From the NCBI GenBank assembly GCA_964552955.1, contig CAZKIU010000013.1:1-64000 (forward strand): a DNA stretch of 64,000 nucleotides, in the 5' to 3' direction. The notes beneath the pieces were generated by a model. It was not told the DNA's origin, ran no database searches, and saw nothing but the letters and a program-made list of their open reading frames with translations. This stretch comes from UBA1413 sp964552955. Its GTDB lineage: Bacteria; Bacteroidota; Bacteroidia; Bacteroidales; Prolixibacteraceae. Every line of letters begins with the position of its first letter. Within the stretch, counting starts at the first letter, position 1. A program made the position numbers and the translations under genes. This document shows, piece by piece, positions 43,702-52,967 of the stretch.

Positions 43702-46014
43702 ATGAAGAGGCTTTACGGCTTGGTCCTCTGCCTGGGATTATCCCTGCTGTTCCTGCTGCTTTTCTTCAGGCCGGTGCTCCGCGACCCTGACCATACCTAT
43801 TTTTCCACCGGCGGAGACGGCCTCAAGGCCTATTTCGGGGCACAGTACCATGTAGATTACGACTCCCTGGCGTTGCGCAGTTATGGCATGAACTACCCCT
43901 TCGGGGAGGTGATCTCCTTCACCGACTGCCAGCCCCCGGTGGTCAACACCATCAGGATGGTCGCCACAGCGTTTCCGTTCATCGGAGATCACACGGTGGG
44001 CCTGATTAACCTGCTGATGCTCCTTTCCATTCTTCTGGGAGTGCTTTTTCTCTACCTCATTCTGACCGATAACGGCATTGCCTGGTGGTACGCGGGAGTG
44101 GTGGCCGTGGGTATTGCCTTTCTCTCTCCCCAGCTGGGGCGCATGGGAGGCCATTTCTCCCTCTCCTGGGTCTTCTGGATCCCCCTGACCGCCTGGCTGA
44201 TCCTCCGCTTTGACCGATCGCGCTGGCTCATCTACTCCCTGCTGCTGGGAATCACCACCTTTTTGGCGGGTTACCTTCATTTTTATTATGTAGGATTCAT
44301 CGGGTTCCTCCTTCTCGGATACTGGCTCTTCCGTTTTATATGGTACCGTAGGGCCTCTACTTTCTGGTACCGCGATCTGCTCCATGTATTCCTGCAATTT
44401 CTGCTGCCCGTCCTCCTGCTCCAATTTCTGGTCCAGATCAGTGACGACGTGACGGACCGTACGAGCTGGCCCTTCGGTTTTGACGGCAGCACGGCCCATC
44501 CGGTCGCCATCTTTTTTCCTAACGGAACCCCCTGGGCGTTCGTACCCCGTGTGTTGACGGTCTTCAACCATATCGCCTGGGAGTCCTGGGCATATATCGG
44601 CACGGCGGCCCTGGCGGGATCACTGGCCGGTCTTTATCTTCTGGGCCGGAGAATCCGCCGTAAACAACCTTTCTGGAGGGTGTCACCGGATAGGAGCATG
44701 AACGTCCTCTTCTGGGTCTCATTTGCGGCCCTGCTTTTCTCCTTCGGAATCCCCTTTGTCTTCGGACTGGAATTTCTCTACGAGTACCTCGGACCATTCC
44801 GTCAGCTTAGGGTATTGGCCCGTTTTTCGTGGCTTTTTTACTATTTCCTCAACCTGGTGGTTTTTGCCTCTCTCTTCCGGAAGGCCTTTCTCGCCCCGGC
44901 CCACAGGTGGTGGAAGGTGGTTGCGGGGGTGGCTGTGGCCTTGCTGCTTTTCGAGGCGGTGTTTAACACCCGGGGCATTGCGGTCCACCTCAACAACAGG
45001 ATTCCCGAACTGGAAGACCGGGAAAACCTGACGCCGGCGAACCAGTGGGTGAAGGTGATCGACCGGGAGGCATACCAGGCTATCTTACCCCTGCCCTGGT
45101 TTCATGTGGGGTCAGAAAATATCTGGATCGATGGCACTGAAGAGGGTAAAGAGGCGGCCATGGTGGCCTCCCTCAAAACCGGCTTGCCTTTGGCCGCCAC
45201 CATGCTGAGCCGCACCTCCCTATCCCAGACCTTCATGAGTTATTCCCTTTTACTGGAGCCTCTGCAACGCCTTGAGCTGGCCGATTACCTCCCCACAGAA
45301 AAGCCCTTCCTGGTGATGGTGATGAAGGGGTATACTCCCACGCCCACCGAGGCGTGGTTGTTGCGGGGGGCTGTTCCGGTCGCTGGGGCCGAAAATTTCG
45401 ATTTGCTGAGCCTTCCGGTAGGGCAGATCAAAAGCCTGCATGAGACCTGGCGCCGGCAGGTCATCGACCAATTCACCACTTCGCATCTATACTTACGGGA
45501 TAACTTTCTGGTATCCGATTCCACCGCTTTCTTCAGGGCCCATGGATTCGATGACCAGGGATCGGCGGTGACCCTGCGCGGAACCGGAGCCTTCTCCTTT
45601 TCCGCCGGCGAAAAAGTCGTCATGATAGCCGATACCCTGGCGGGTGTTCCCGCGGGCACCACGCTGACCCTGGGTTTCTGGGTATACCATTACCAGGAGG
45701 ATGCCACCCTGCGCACCCGCCTGGAGATCGTTCAGCGCGATCCTGCCCGCGAAGAAGTGACGGAACGCGTGAAAACCCAGTTATTCCGCCACATCAAAGC
45801 TTTCCAGGGCGATTGGGCCCTCGTGGAGCTCGACCTGCAGACCGCAAGCCCCGGGGCGCTCCTCGAACTCCACCTTTATCATGATGTCCTCCGCCATGGT
45901 GAATTTATCGCCGATGAACTGCTGATCAGACAGAAGGGAACCGATATGTGGCAGAGCTCGGGTCGTACCCTTCAGTACAATGGACGCACCTTCCTTCTCA
46001 GGACAGCCAAATGA
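43702..46014 (+). CDS. large polytopic GT-C-like protein with C-terminal beta-sandwich
   Basis: A 770-residue protein with about twelve membrane segments in residues 1-430. Its first loop carries FSTGGDGLKAYFGAQYHVDYD, an acidic cluster suited to a GT-C active site. The long extracytoplasmic C-terminus ends in a beta-sandwich (LTLGFWVYHYQEDATL, then LELHLYHDVLRHGEFIADEL) similar to those at 28981 and 31108. No named family was recognised. It is cotranscribed with the methyltransferase-GT2 fusion. Confidence 0.65.
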   Translation: MKRLYGLVLCLGLSLLFLLLFFRPVLRDPDHTYFSTGGDGLKAYFGAQYHVDYDSLALRSYGMNYPFGEVISFTDCQPPVVNTIRMVATAFPFIGDHTVGLINLLMLLSILLGVLFLYLILTDNGIAWWYAGVVAVGIAFLSPQLGRMGGHFSLSWVFWIPLTAWLILRFDRSRWLIYSLLLGITTFLAGYLHFYYVGFIGFLLLGYWLFRFIWYRRASTFWYRDLLHVFLQFLLPVLLLQFLVQISDDVTDRTSWPFGFDGSTAHPVAIFFPNGTPWAFVPRVLTVFNHIAWESWAYIGTAALAGSLAGLYLLGRRIRRKQPFWRVSPDRSMNVLFWVSFAALLFSFGIPFVFGLEFLYEYLGPFRQLRVLARFSWLFYYFLNLVVFASLFRKAFLAPAHRWWKVVAGVAVALLLFEAVFNTRGIAVHLNNRIPELEDRENLTPANQWVKVIDREAYQAILPLPWFHVGSENIWIDGTEEGKEAAMVASLKTGLPLAATMLSRTSLSQTFMSYSLLLEPLQRLELADYLPTEKPFLVMVMKGYTPTPTEAWLLRGAVPVAGAENFDLLSLPVGQIKSLHETWRRQVIDQFTTSHLYLRDNFLVSDSTAFFRAHGFDDQGSAVTLRGTGAFSFSAGEKVVMIADTLAGVPAGTTLTLGFWVYHYQEDATLRTRLEIVQRDPAREEVTERVKTQLFRHIKAFQGDWALVELDLQTASPGALLELHLYHDVLRHGEFIADELLIRQKGTDMWQSSGRTLQYNGRTFLLRTAK

Positions 46015-46021
46015 CAATAGA

Positions 46022-46147
46022 TCTTAATTCTTAAGTCTTTAGTCTTAAATGACTGAATAATCTTGAGTCTTGAATCAGCTCGACTGAGTCGAGACTCCGC
46101 TACGCTGCGTGAGTCAGGAATCTCACCCTCACCCTCACCCTCACCTT
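46022..46147. repeat. mixed heptamer and hexamer repeats
   Basis: In the convergent gap between the GT-C gene and ccoI, bases 46024-46075 are AGAYTNN-type heptamers on the minus strand. A 21-bp segment at 46030-46050 is identical to 52068-52088. A small palindrome, CTCGAC-TGA-GTCGAG, follows at about 46079-46093, then three CACCCT hexamers at about 46125-46147. The remainder to 46198 shows nothing. Confidence 0.8.
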
Positions 46148-46198
46148 GAGCCTAAGCCAGACCTGAACCCGGCCATGAGCCCGAATCCCAACAAAAAC

Positions 46199-48901
46199 TT
46201 ATTCTTGCTCCCTGGACTGTTTAAGCAGGAGGCGGGCGGCAAGGCGGGTGGTAAAGGTGGCGAAGGCGACTACGGAGATGGAGCTGATGGGCATGAGTAT
46301 GGCGGCAATGACGGGGGAGAGGTGGCCCTGGAGGGCGATGCCGATTCCCAGGATGTTGTAGAGAAAGGAGATGCCAAAGCTGATATAAACGATATGGCGG
46401 GCGGTATGGGTGAAGTGGATGAAGCGGGCGAGGAGGCCGAATTTTGCCGATTCGAGGACGGCATCGCTGGCGGGTGAGAACTGCCAGGCGGTGTTGGCCA
46501 CCGTCAGGGCCACGTCGCTCTGCATGAGGGCTCCGGCATCGTTGAGTCCGTCCCCGGTCATCAGCACGTGCTTCCCTTCTTTCTGCAGCTTTTCAATGAA
46601 TAGGGCCTTGTCCTGAGGGGTACAGTTGAAGAAAAGATGCCCGGGCGGGAAGAAGTGGGCCAGTCTTTCCCTTTCCGCGGCGTTATCCCCCGAGATCAGG
46701 AACAGGTTGAATTTCTTGCAGAGGGAGCCCACCACTTCCGGCACCCCTTCGCGGTATTGGCCGGCAATGGAGAACCATCCTGTTTCCCGGTCATTGATGG
46801 CCACAAAGACCACCGAACCTGAAAAATCCACTTTCTGCGGATCTCTGGCGGAGGACACGGAGGTCGTCTCCCATTCAGGGAGTGCTTCCGTGCTTCCTCT
46901 GATGGCACCTGAAGAGAAGAAGTCCATATCTGACTCACCCGAATAGACTGCTTCTTCAATGGTTTTTAGGTTCATCCCCGAACCCGGGTTCTCTCCATTT
47001 GGAATCGGAAGGGTTTCCGTGCCTGACAGTGCCCCTTTATTCTCAGGGTTTTCACCCAAAGAACGGCCGGTGACATACTCTTCGGAACCCAGCCTGATAC
47101 TGAGTCCGCCCGCTTTTCCGAAGATGCCGCGGCCCTGGACTTCCACAAACTCTTCTGTCAGGTCCAGGGGCAGAGGGGATGGCGCCCCTATATGGGCGAA
47201 TTCACGCGGGACAGTAAAGGGGAGGGGATTAATGGCTGCTGCGATGGTCTGGCTCAGGGGGTGGGGCGATTGGCGGGCCACCATGTAAACAGCCTGTTGT
47301 TCCTCCGGAGTGAGGGGCCTTCCGTGGTAGGAGACCTTCCGGGTATCGGAACGGGTGAGGGTTCCCGTTTTGTCAAAGACCACCGTATCGATATGGGAGA
47401 GCCGCTCGATTACCTCCGTATTCTTGATATAAAGGCCTTTCCTTCCGAAAATGCGCATGGCATTTCCGAAGGTAAAAGGGACCGAGAGGGCCAGGGCGCA
47501 GGGACAGGCGATGATCAGCACGGCCGTGAACACATAGACGGCGGTATGGGCGTCACCCCGGAAGAACCAGTACAACATACCTGCCAATGCGATGGAAATG
47601 ACGGTGAGGGTGAAATATTTACTGATGCGGTCGGTCAGGTTCTTCAGGGAGTTGGAAGGTTTCTCCCAGGTTTTGTCCTGGTTCCAGAGCTGGGTGAGAT
47701 GGCTCTGGCTGACCGATTTGACCACTTTCACATGAATGATGCCCCCCATCTGGCGGCCGCCGGCATAAAGGAAGTCCCCCTTTTTCTTGAAAACCGGCGT
47801 CGATTCGCCGGTGACGAAGCTGTAATCGATCATGCCCGATCCCTCCATGAGCGTAGCGTCGGCAGGGATCAGCTCTTTATGGCGGATCAGCAGTTCATCG
47901 CCCACAGTGACTTTTTCCAGCAAGATATGTTCCTCATGGCCTGTGTTGAGCCGGGTGACGGCAATGGGAAAGTAGGATTTGTAGTTCCGTTCGAAGGAGA
48001 GGGCTTCGTACGACTTCCCCTGGTACCATTTGCCCACCAGAAGAAAAAAAATGAGTCCGGCCAGTGAGTCGGAATAGCCGGGTCCCCTGCCGGAGAGCAC
48101 TTCCCAGGCGGTGACCCCGAAAAGAACCAGGATGCCCAGGGCGATGGGAAGGTCGATGCTGATACTTTTCTTCTTCAGGTTCTTCCAGGCCGACAGGAAA
48201 TAGTCGCTGCCACTGAAAAAGACGACCGGAATGACCAGGATGAAGCTCAGAAGGGCCAGCATCGGGCCCAGACTTCCCTCCACGGGTTTTCCGTTGAAAT
48301 ATGCCGGAAGGCTATAGGTCATGACGTTGAGGAAGACAAAACCAGCCACTCCGATTTTGTATAGCAGCTTTTTGTAGGAGGATTTCTCAGGCTTGTCGCC
48401 GCTACGGCTTTGGGAGAGGTCGGGAACATAATGGATGGAGGCCAGCAGTTCGACGAGTTGGCGCAGGGAGATCTCCTGCCGGTTAAAGGTGATATCCACC
48501 TCTTTTTTGACGAAGCTGACACTGGAATGGCGGATGCCGGGGTGGAGTTTCTGGAGGTGTTCCAACAGCCATATACAGGAGGCGCAGTGGATGACGGGGA
48601 TGTAAAGGCGGACCTTGGCGGTCTCCCCTTCGGTGAAGAGGAGCAACTGGACCTGCACCTCTTCGGTGTCGAGGAATTCGTAACGGTTGCCAAATTCGGT
48701 GGTCTCCACCCTGATGCCGGGGGTTTTCTCCAGGTTGTAATAGGTAAAGAGTTTGTGCTCATGGAGCATTTCGTAAACGGTCCGGCAGCCGTTGCAGCAG
48801 AATTGTAGGCCATTGCTGACCACCGGTGCTTTTCCGCAGTCGGCTCCGCAGTGGACGCATTTGTTCCCGTGGCTGGCATTATGGTATGAATTTTCCTTCA
48901 A
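46199..48901 (-). CDS. ccoI: copper-transporting P1B-type ATPase of cbb3 assembly
   Basis: CcoI exports copper to build the CuB centre of cbb3 oxidase. The 900-residue protein has an N-terminal cysteine-rich metal-binding domain (CVHCGADCG, FCCNGCR), a heavy-metal domain with HCASC (105-109), eight expected membrane helices with the CPC motif at 466-468, the phosphorylated Asp510 in DKTGTLT, and the HP motif SPHPLS (545-550). Residues about 612-694 are an unusual Ser/Gly/Glu-rich insertion in the nucleotide-binding domain. The start is a TTG; no nearby ATG retains the metal-binding domain. It is the last gene of the respiratory cluster. Confidence 0.93.
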   Translation of the reverse strand: MKENSYHNASHGNKCVHCGADCGKAPVVSNGLQFCCNGCRTVYEMLHEHKLFTYYNLEKTPGIRVETTEFGNRYEFLDTEEVQVQLLLFTEGETAKVRLYIPVIHCASCIWLLEHLQKLHPGIRHSSVSFVKKEVDITFNRQEISLRQLVELLASIHYVPDLSQSRSGDKPEKSSYKKLLYKIGVAGFVFLNVMTYSLPAYFNGKPVEGSLGPMLALLSFILVIPVVFFSGSDYFLSAWKNLKKKSISIDLPIALGILVLFGVTAWEVLSGRGPGYSDSLAGLIFFLLVGKWYQGKSYEALSFERNYKSYFPIAVTRLNTGHEEHILLEKVTVGDELLIRHKELIPADATLMEGSGMIDYSFVTGESTPVFKKKGDFLYAGGRQMGGIIHVKVVKSVSQSHLTQLWNQDKTWEKPSNSLKNLTDRISKYFTLTVISIALAGMLYWFFRGDAHTAVYVFTAVLIIACPCALALSVPFTFGNAMRIFGRKGLYIKNTEVIERLSHIDTVVFDKTGTLTRSDTRKVSYHGRPLTPEEQQAVYMVARQSPHPLSQTIAAAINPLPFTVPREFAHIGAPSPLPLDLTEEFVEVQGRGIFGKAGGLSIRLGSEEYVTGRSLGENPENKGALSGTETLPIPNGENPGSGMNLKTIEEAVYSGESDMDFFSSGAIRGSTEALPEWETTSVSSARDPQKVDFSGSVVFVAINDRETGWFSIAGQYREGVPEVVGSLCKKFNLFLISGDNAAERERLAHFFPPGHLFFNCTPQDKALFIEKLQKEGKHVLMTGDGLNDAGALMQSDVALTVANTAWQFSPASDAVLESAKFGLLARFIHFTHTARHIVYISFGISFLYNILGIGIALQGHLSPVIAAILMPISSISVVAFATFTTRLAARLLLKQSREQE

Positions 48902-49050
48902 TGTGTCCCTGTTTTAATTGATTAGGGTAGAAAACAACTGAACTACTTCATTGATGATCTCATCTTCTACTTTGTCAATGAACCTAACATTCCGGGCTCT
49001 CCAATCGATGTTTTTTACCTTGTCTTAAAGAAGCGTTTTTGTTGGTTTTA

Positions 49051-49830
49051 TTAAGAAAGAGAGGTCGACTCATTGAGATGATCGGGTAGCGCGTAGGTAG
49101 AAGTGGATGAAAGCTCTTTTCCCTCCAGGCTTTTCTCGAATTTCTTTTCGATTTTTTCTTTGGTGGGGCTGAGGTAGGGGATGCCCAGGTTAAGGCCGCG
49201 GAGGATAAAGAAAATACCTACGATGACCACCAGGATAGGGATGAGGCGGTTGATTTTCTGGCGGGCAGCGGTGCTTACCACATTGCCGGCCACCCCCAGG
49301 GCCAGGAGCATGGGAAGGGTTCCCAGTCCGAACAGCAGCATGTAAAGGGTTCCCGTGGTGGCATGGCCGGTAGCAAGCGCCCCAGCCAGGGCAATGTAGA
49401 CCAGTCCGCATGGCAGCAGTCCGTTGAGCAAGCCTATGAAGAATAGACTTTGGAAGGAGCGGACCGAAAAGAGGTTGCTGATGCTCTTTTTAAGTTTTCC
49501 CACCAGTTTAAAGCTGCTTCTGGACAGGTCGTACTGGTTGCGGAAGAGGGAGGGGAAGAGGACCGACAGGACCATCAGGGTTCCCATGATGACGGAGACC
49601 ACTTGCTGGAAGCCGACCAGTTCGAGGCCCTGTCCGAGGAGGCCAAAGATGGCTCCCATCACGCCATAGGTGACGGTGCGCCCCAGGTTGTAGAGGGTGC
49701 CCCCATAGATTTTTTGGGGAAGAGTGTTACCGTGGAGGGGGAGGGCTACCACGATGGGGCCGCACATGCCCAGGCAGTGAAAACTGCCGGCCAGGCCTAA
49801 TGCCAGGGCTGAAAAGAGTATTCCTATCAT
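49051..49830 (-). CDS. SafE/DsbD-like membrane protein of cbb3 assembly
   Basis: A 259-residue protein with about six membrane segments, of the type annotated as sulfite exporter TauE/SafE (DsbD-like subgroup). The motif AGSFHCLGMCGPIV near the N-terminus contains the two cysteines typical of the subgroup, and NGLLPCGLVYIALA carries a third. In cbb3 clusters this protein sits between ccoH and ccoI and is thought to help copper or thiol handling during oxidase assembly. The 272-bp gap upstream (49831-50102) shows no gene. Confidence 0.85.
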   Translation of the reverse strand: MIGILFSALALGLAGSFHCLGMCGPIVVALPLHGNTLPQKIYGGTLYNLGRTVTYGVMGAIFGLLGQGLELVGFQQVVSVIMGTLMVLSVLFPSLFRNQYDLSRSSFKLVGKLKKSISNLFSVRSFQSLFFIGLLNGLLPCGLVYIALAGALATGHATTGTLYMLLFGLGTLPMLLALGVAGNVVSTAARQKINRLIPILVVIVGIFFILRGLNLGIPYLSPTKEKIEKKFEKSLEGKELSSTSTYALPDHLNESTSLS

Positions 49831-50102
49831 AATTGCAATATTCTAATTATTTAACATTGCGGCGCTTTGCCCATTCCTTTTACTGTTGATGCGATGACCG
49901 GTCTAAAGGGTTGGTTAGCGGGACACTCATCTCCAGCATATGACCTTATTCAAATCGAAAAATCGGGAATGATCTGTAACGTGCAGAATATGTGTAAGTT
50001 GTAGGCATTTTCATTATTTAAACCGGACAGTTATTATGTTGAGTAAAAGTGCTCGGGATATGAATAGCCTATGGGAACAAATCCATGCAAATTAGCTAAT
50101 AA

Positions 50103-50549
50103 TCATTTGACTATAATTGTTTTATCCACCTCAAATTCCATTCCGGCAGAAGTCCAGGTGAGTTTAACAATATAGCGTCCCGGAATCAGGTTTTTTCGGG
50201 TCACCTTCATGGTTGTACCGGAAAGCAGGAGGGGGAAGGAGGTGTCCCTGGTGTGGTCTGACGGCCGGAAGAAAAGCACCTCCCCCTGTTGGATGGCTCC
50301 GTTCATTTCCGGAGGGAAAACGATGATGACCGAATCGGCGGTAGTTTCCACGCTGATCAGGGAGGCATAGGCTGCGGAGCGGTGGTTCATATTCATGGTT
50401 GCGGTGTGGTCCACGCCTTTCTCGTAGTAATCCTGGTGGACCATGTTGACATCCTGGTGGAAGGCAAAGACCACAAAGGTGATGATCGCCGCCAGGAAAA
50501 GCAGCAGGAAGATGACCACGCCTGTACCCCAATTGAATTTTACTCGCAT
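50103..50549 (-). CDS. ccoH: FixH/CcoH family protein
   Basis: A 148-residue protein with one N-terminal membrane segment (about 9-31) and a periplasmic beta-rich domain. HQDVNMVHQDYYEKGVDH is the conserved FixH juxtamembrane segment, and IPGRYIVKLTW lies near the C-terminus. CcoH supports assembly or stability of cbb3 oxidase. It lies between ccoG and the SafE gene in the expected order. Confidence 0.9.
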   Translation of the reverse strand: MRVKFNWGTGVVIFLLLFLAAIITFVVFAFHQDVNMVHQDYYEKGVDHTATMNMNHRSAAYASLISVETTADSVIIVFPPEMNGAIQQGEVLFFRPSDHTRDTSFPLLLSGTTMKVTRKNLIPGRYIVKLTWTSAGMEFEVDKTIIVK

Positions 50550-50660
50550 TCTTTTAACATTTAATAAATGGACTCCCCGGAAGCGCTCCCCGGTTAGCAG
50601 GGGCCTGGAACGGGCTTCAGGCGGAGTCGGTTAATTCATCATTTTTTATTGCTTACACGA

Positions 50661-52037
50661 TTACTTTTCAGGTCCCACAAAGGTCGATGCCGTGGTCTCG
50701 ATCAATTTTTCCCCGTGGTATATAGCAAACCTGACGCTGTTTTTGGTTCCGGTGACCTGGTCGCGGGGAAGGAGGAGGACAAAGGAGGATTCATAGCGTC
50801 CCTGGTCGGCGACAGATATTTTATTCCCCGCCATGCGAATCTCGCCTCCTTCCGGGGAGATCACCCTGATTTGCAGCTCCATCTCCTCGTGGGTTTTATT
50901 GACTATTTTGATGTTGTAGAGGTTGGAAAGGGTCCCCCCTTCATTTTCCTGGTAGAGGAGTCCGGGTGTCCGCAGGATGGTGGTTTCGACCGACGGCCGG
51001 GTGAGCAGGGTGTAAAGGAAGAAGGAGAAGAGCAGGATGAGGACCGCGGAATAGGCGCGGTTACGCCAGTTCCATACTGAAGTATGGCCTTTTTCGATGC
51101 CCTCGGCCGACACATAACGGATCAAACCGGCCGGCTTGCCGGTTTTTCTCATGACCCGGTCGCACTCGTCGATGCAGGCGGTGCAGTTGATGCATTCGAG
51201 CTGGGTGCCGTTGCGGATATCGATGGCGGTGGGGCATACGGCCAGACAAAGTCTGCAGTCGATGCAGTCGCCGGTGGATTTTGGGCCCCGGGGTTCTCCC
51301 CGTTTGTAGTCGTAGGAGACCACGATGCTCCGCCGGTCGAGCAAGACCCCCTGCATGCGGCCATAGGGGCAGATCATGGTACAGAGCTGCTCCCGGAAGT
51401 AGGAGTACATCCAGTAAAAAAAGAGGGATACCGCGATCATGATCAGGAATCCTGTCAGGTGTTCCCCCACGGGGTCGGTAATGATAGCGAAGAGCCTTTC
51501 GGTGCCGATGAACCACATCAGAAAGACGTTGGTCATCAGAAGAGCCACCATCAGGAACAACCCGTGTTTGATGGTTTTTTTGATGATTTTTCCGGTGGTC
51601 CAGGGGCTCTGGTCGAGTTTCCTGCGTCCCTGGAAGTCTCCTTCCACGAGGAATTCAATTTTGCGGAAGACCATCTCGAGGAAGAGGGTCTGAGGACAGG
51701 CCCATCCGCACCAGATGCGGCCGAAGGTGACGGTGAAGACGATGATAAACAAGACGAAGGAGAGCATCAGCAGGGCCAGGATAAAGGTGTCCTGGGCCCA
51801 GAAAATCGCCCCGAAGATGATGAATTTCCGGTCGGGAATATCGAGCAGGATCAGGGGATATCCGTTGATCCTGATAAATGGGGCTGCCACGAAAAAGACC
51901 AGGAGGAGCCAGGCCACGATCATCCGGCGGGTATGCCATTTGCCTGAGGGCTTCTTGGCGTACACCCATTTGCTGTGACCCTCCTCATCGATGTTGATAG
52001 GCCGGTCACGGAAGGTATATTCTCTTTTTTCGGTCAC
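50661..52037 (-). CDS. ccoG: cytochrome c oxidase accessory protein CcoG (FixG)
   Basis: A 458-residue polytopic ferredoxin proposed to reduce copper for cbb3 oxidase. Membrane segments surround CGWACPQTLFLEMVFRKIE. Two [4Fe-4S] motifs follow, CIDCRLCLAVCP and CINCTACIDECD. A last membrane segment (about 325-345) leads to a C-terminal Ig-like domain. The start is the ATG near 52037 after a heptamer-rich gap. Confidence 0.95.
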   Translation of the reverse strand: MTEKREYTFRDRPINIDEEGHSKWVYAKKPSGKWHTRRMIVAWLLLVFFVAAPFIRINGYPLILLDIPDRKFIIFGAIFWAQDTFILALLMLSFVLFIIVFTVTFGRIWCGWACPQTLFLEMVFRKIEFLVEGDFQGRRKLDQSPWTTGKIIKKTIKHGLFLMVALLMTNVFLMWFIGTERLFAIITDPVGEHLTGFLIMIAVSLFFYWMYSYFREQLCTMICPYGRMQGVLLDRRSIVVSYDYKRGEPRGPKSTGDCIDCRLCLAVCPTAIDIRNGTQLECINCTACIDECDRVMRKTGKPAGLIRYVSAEGIEKGHTSVWNWRNRAYSAVLILLFSFFLYTLLTRPSVETTILRTPGLLYQENEGGTLSNLYNIKIVNKTHEEMELQIRVISPEGGEIRMAGNKISVADQGRYESSFVLLLPRDQVTGTKNSVRFAIYHGEKLIETTASTFVGPEK

Positions 52038-52168
52038 TTTTAAAAGTCTTAAGTCTAAATCTTAAATCTTAAGTCTTTAGTCTTAAATAACTAAAAAACA
52101 AATAGATATAACGAATTAACTGGTTGCTGGTTGCCGGTTACCAGATGGACTCTCCGTGTCTCCGTCCC
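52038..52168. repeat. heptamer-rich gap between ccoP and ccoG
   Basis: Bases 52046-52090 are heptamers (AGACTTA, AGACTAA, AGATTTA on the minus strand). They include the 21-bp segment 52068-52088 shared exactly with 46030-46050. A degraded CTCCGTCCCTTAGTCA stretch abuts the ccoP stop at 52169. Confidence 0.8.
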
Positions 52169-52762
52169 TTAGTCACATGGAATACCTTGTGGTTCTTTGG
52201 CATTGGCCGGGTTGGAGCCTTTGAGGCTGATGATGTAGCTGGCGACCTGACTGATTTTCTCGTCGTTGATCTGTCCTTTGAAAGCGGTCATACCCTTGGT
52301 GGGGAAACCGTTTTTGATGAGGTTGAAGACCTCGTCGAAGGAGCAGCCGTGGATCCAGGTGTTGTCGGTCAGGTTGGGGCCTATGGCGTTGCCTTCGCCT
52401 GCGGTGCCATGGCAGGCGGCGCAGTTCATGGCGGCGTACACCTCCCTGCCCGCATTCAGCGAGGCCTCATCGGTAAGCAGAACCAAGGCGGTTTCCGGAG
52501 CAGCCGAAGCGTATTTCTGCTGGGCCCGTTCCACTGACCGGGCATATTCTTCATCCTGGGTAGGACCTACCTTAAGCCAGAAGTAGTAGGCCCCATAGAG
52601 GATGGAAATCCCGATGGTGAGGTAGAAGATGGCCATGATCCATCCCGGCGGAGGATTGTCGAGTTCCTTGATCCCGTCATATTCATGTTCTTCGATTCCC
52701 ATGTCTTTTTTGTGACTATGGGCATCTTCATAAAGTTCAGAATCATTGTTATTTGAATTCAT
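52169..52762 (-). CDS. ccoP: cbb3 oxidase subunit III, monohaem form
   Basis: A 197-residue membrane-anchored cytochrome c that passes electrons to the oxidase. The ATG at 52762 sits 1 bp after ccoQ. An acidic N-terminus precedes one membrane helix (PPGWIMAIFYLTIGISILYG, about 41-60) and a single cytochrome c domain with CAACH and the likely Met ligand in FPTKGMTAF. Canonical CcoP carries two haem-binding domains; only one is present. The missing domain has a close relative fused to the end of the CcoNO protein. Confidence 0.92.
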   Translation of the reverse strand: MNSNNNDSELYEDAHSHKKDMGIEEHEYDGIKELDNPPPGWIMAIFYLTIGISILYGAYYFWLKVGPTQDEEYARSVERAQQKYASAAPETALVLLTDEASLNAGREVYAAMNCAACHGTAGEGNAIGPNLTDNTWIHGCSFDEVFNLIKNGFPTKGMTAFKGQINDEKISQVASYIISLKGSNPANAKEPQGIPCD

Positions 52763-52763
52763 C

Positions 52764-52967
52764 TTATTCAATATTTTGTTTATTATCAGATTCGAAGGTT
52801 TCCTGGTCCTCGAGGATGGCATTTTTGATCTCCTCCATTTCGGCACGCGGGCGCTGGAGGACTCTCACCAGGAAGATGATGAACATTCCGAAGAAGATGA
52901 GGAGCCCGATGACGTACCAGGTGCCGATGCCTTCGATGGTTTCCAGGAGACTACTGACGATCTTCAT
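52764..52967 (-). CDS. ccoQ: small cbb3 oxidase subunit CcoQ-like
   Basis: A 67-residue protein with one membrane helix (YVIGLLIFFGMFIIFLVRVL) and a charged C-terminus (RPRAEMEEIKNAILEDQE), as in CcoQ/FixQ. It overlaps the 3' end of ccoNO by 17 bp and is followed by ccoP after 1 bp, so all three are coupled. CcoQ stabilises CcoP association in other bacteria. Confidence 0.82.
   Translation of the reverse strand: MKIVSSLLETIEGIGTWYVIGLLIFFGMFIIFLVRVLQRPRAEMEEIKNAILEDQETFESDNKQNIE

Noticed and set aside
49831..50102. Hidden small gene between ccoH and the SafE gene
   Set aside because: No open frame with a plausible start, membrane helix or known motif was found on either strand.
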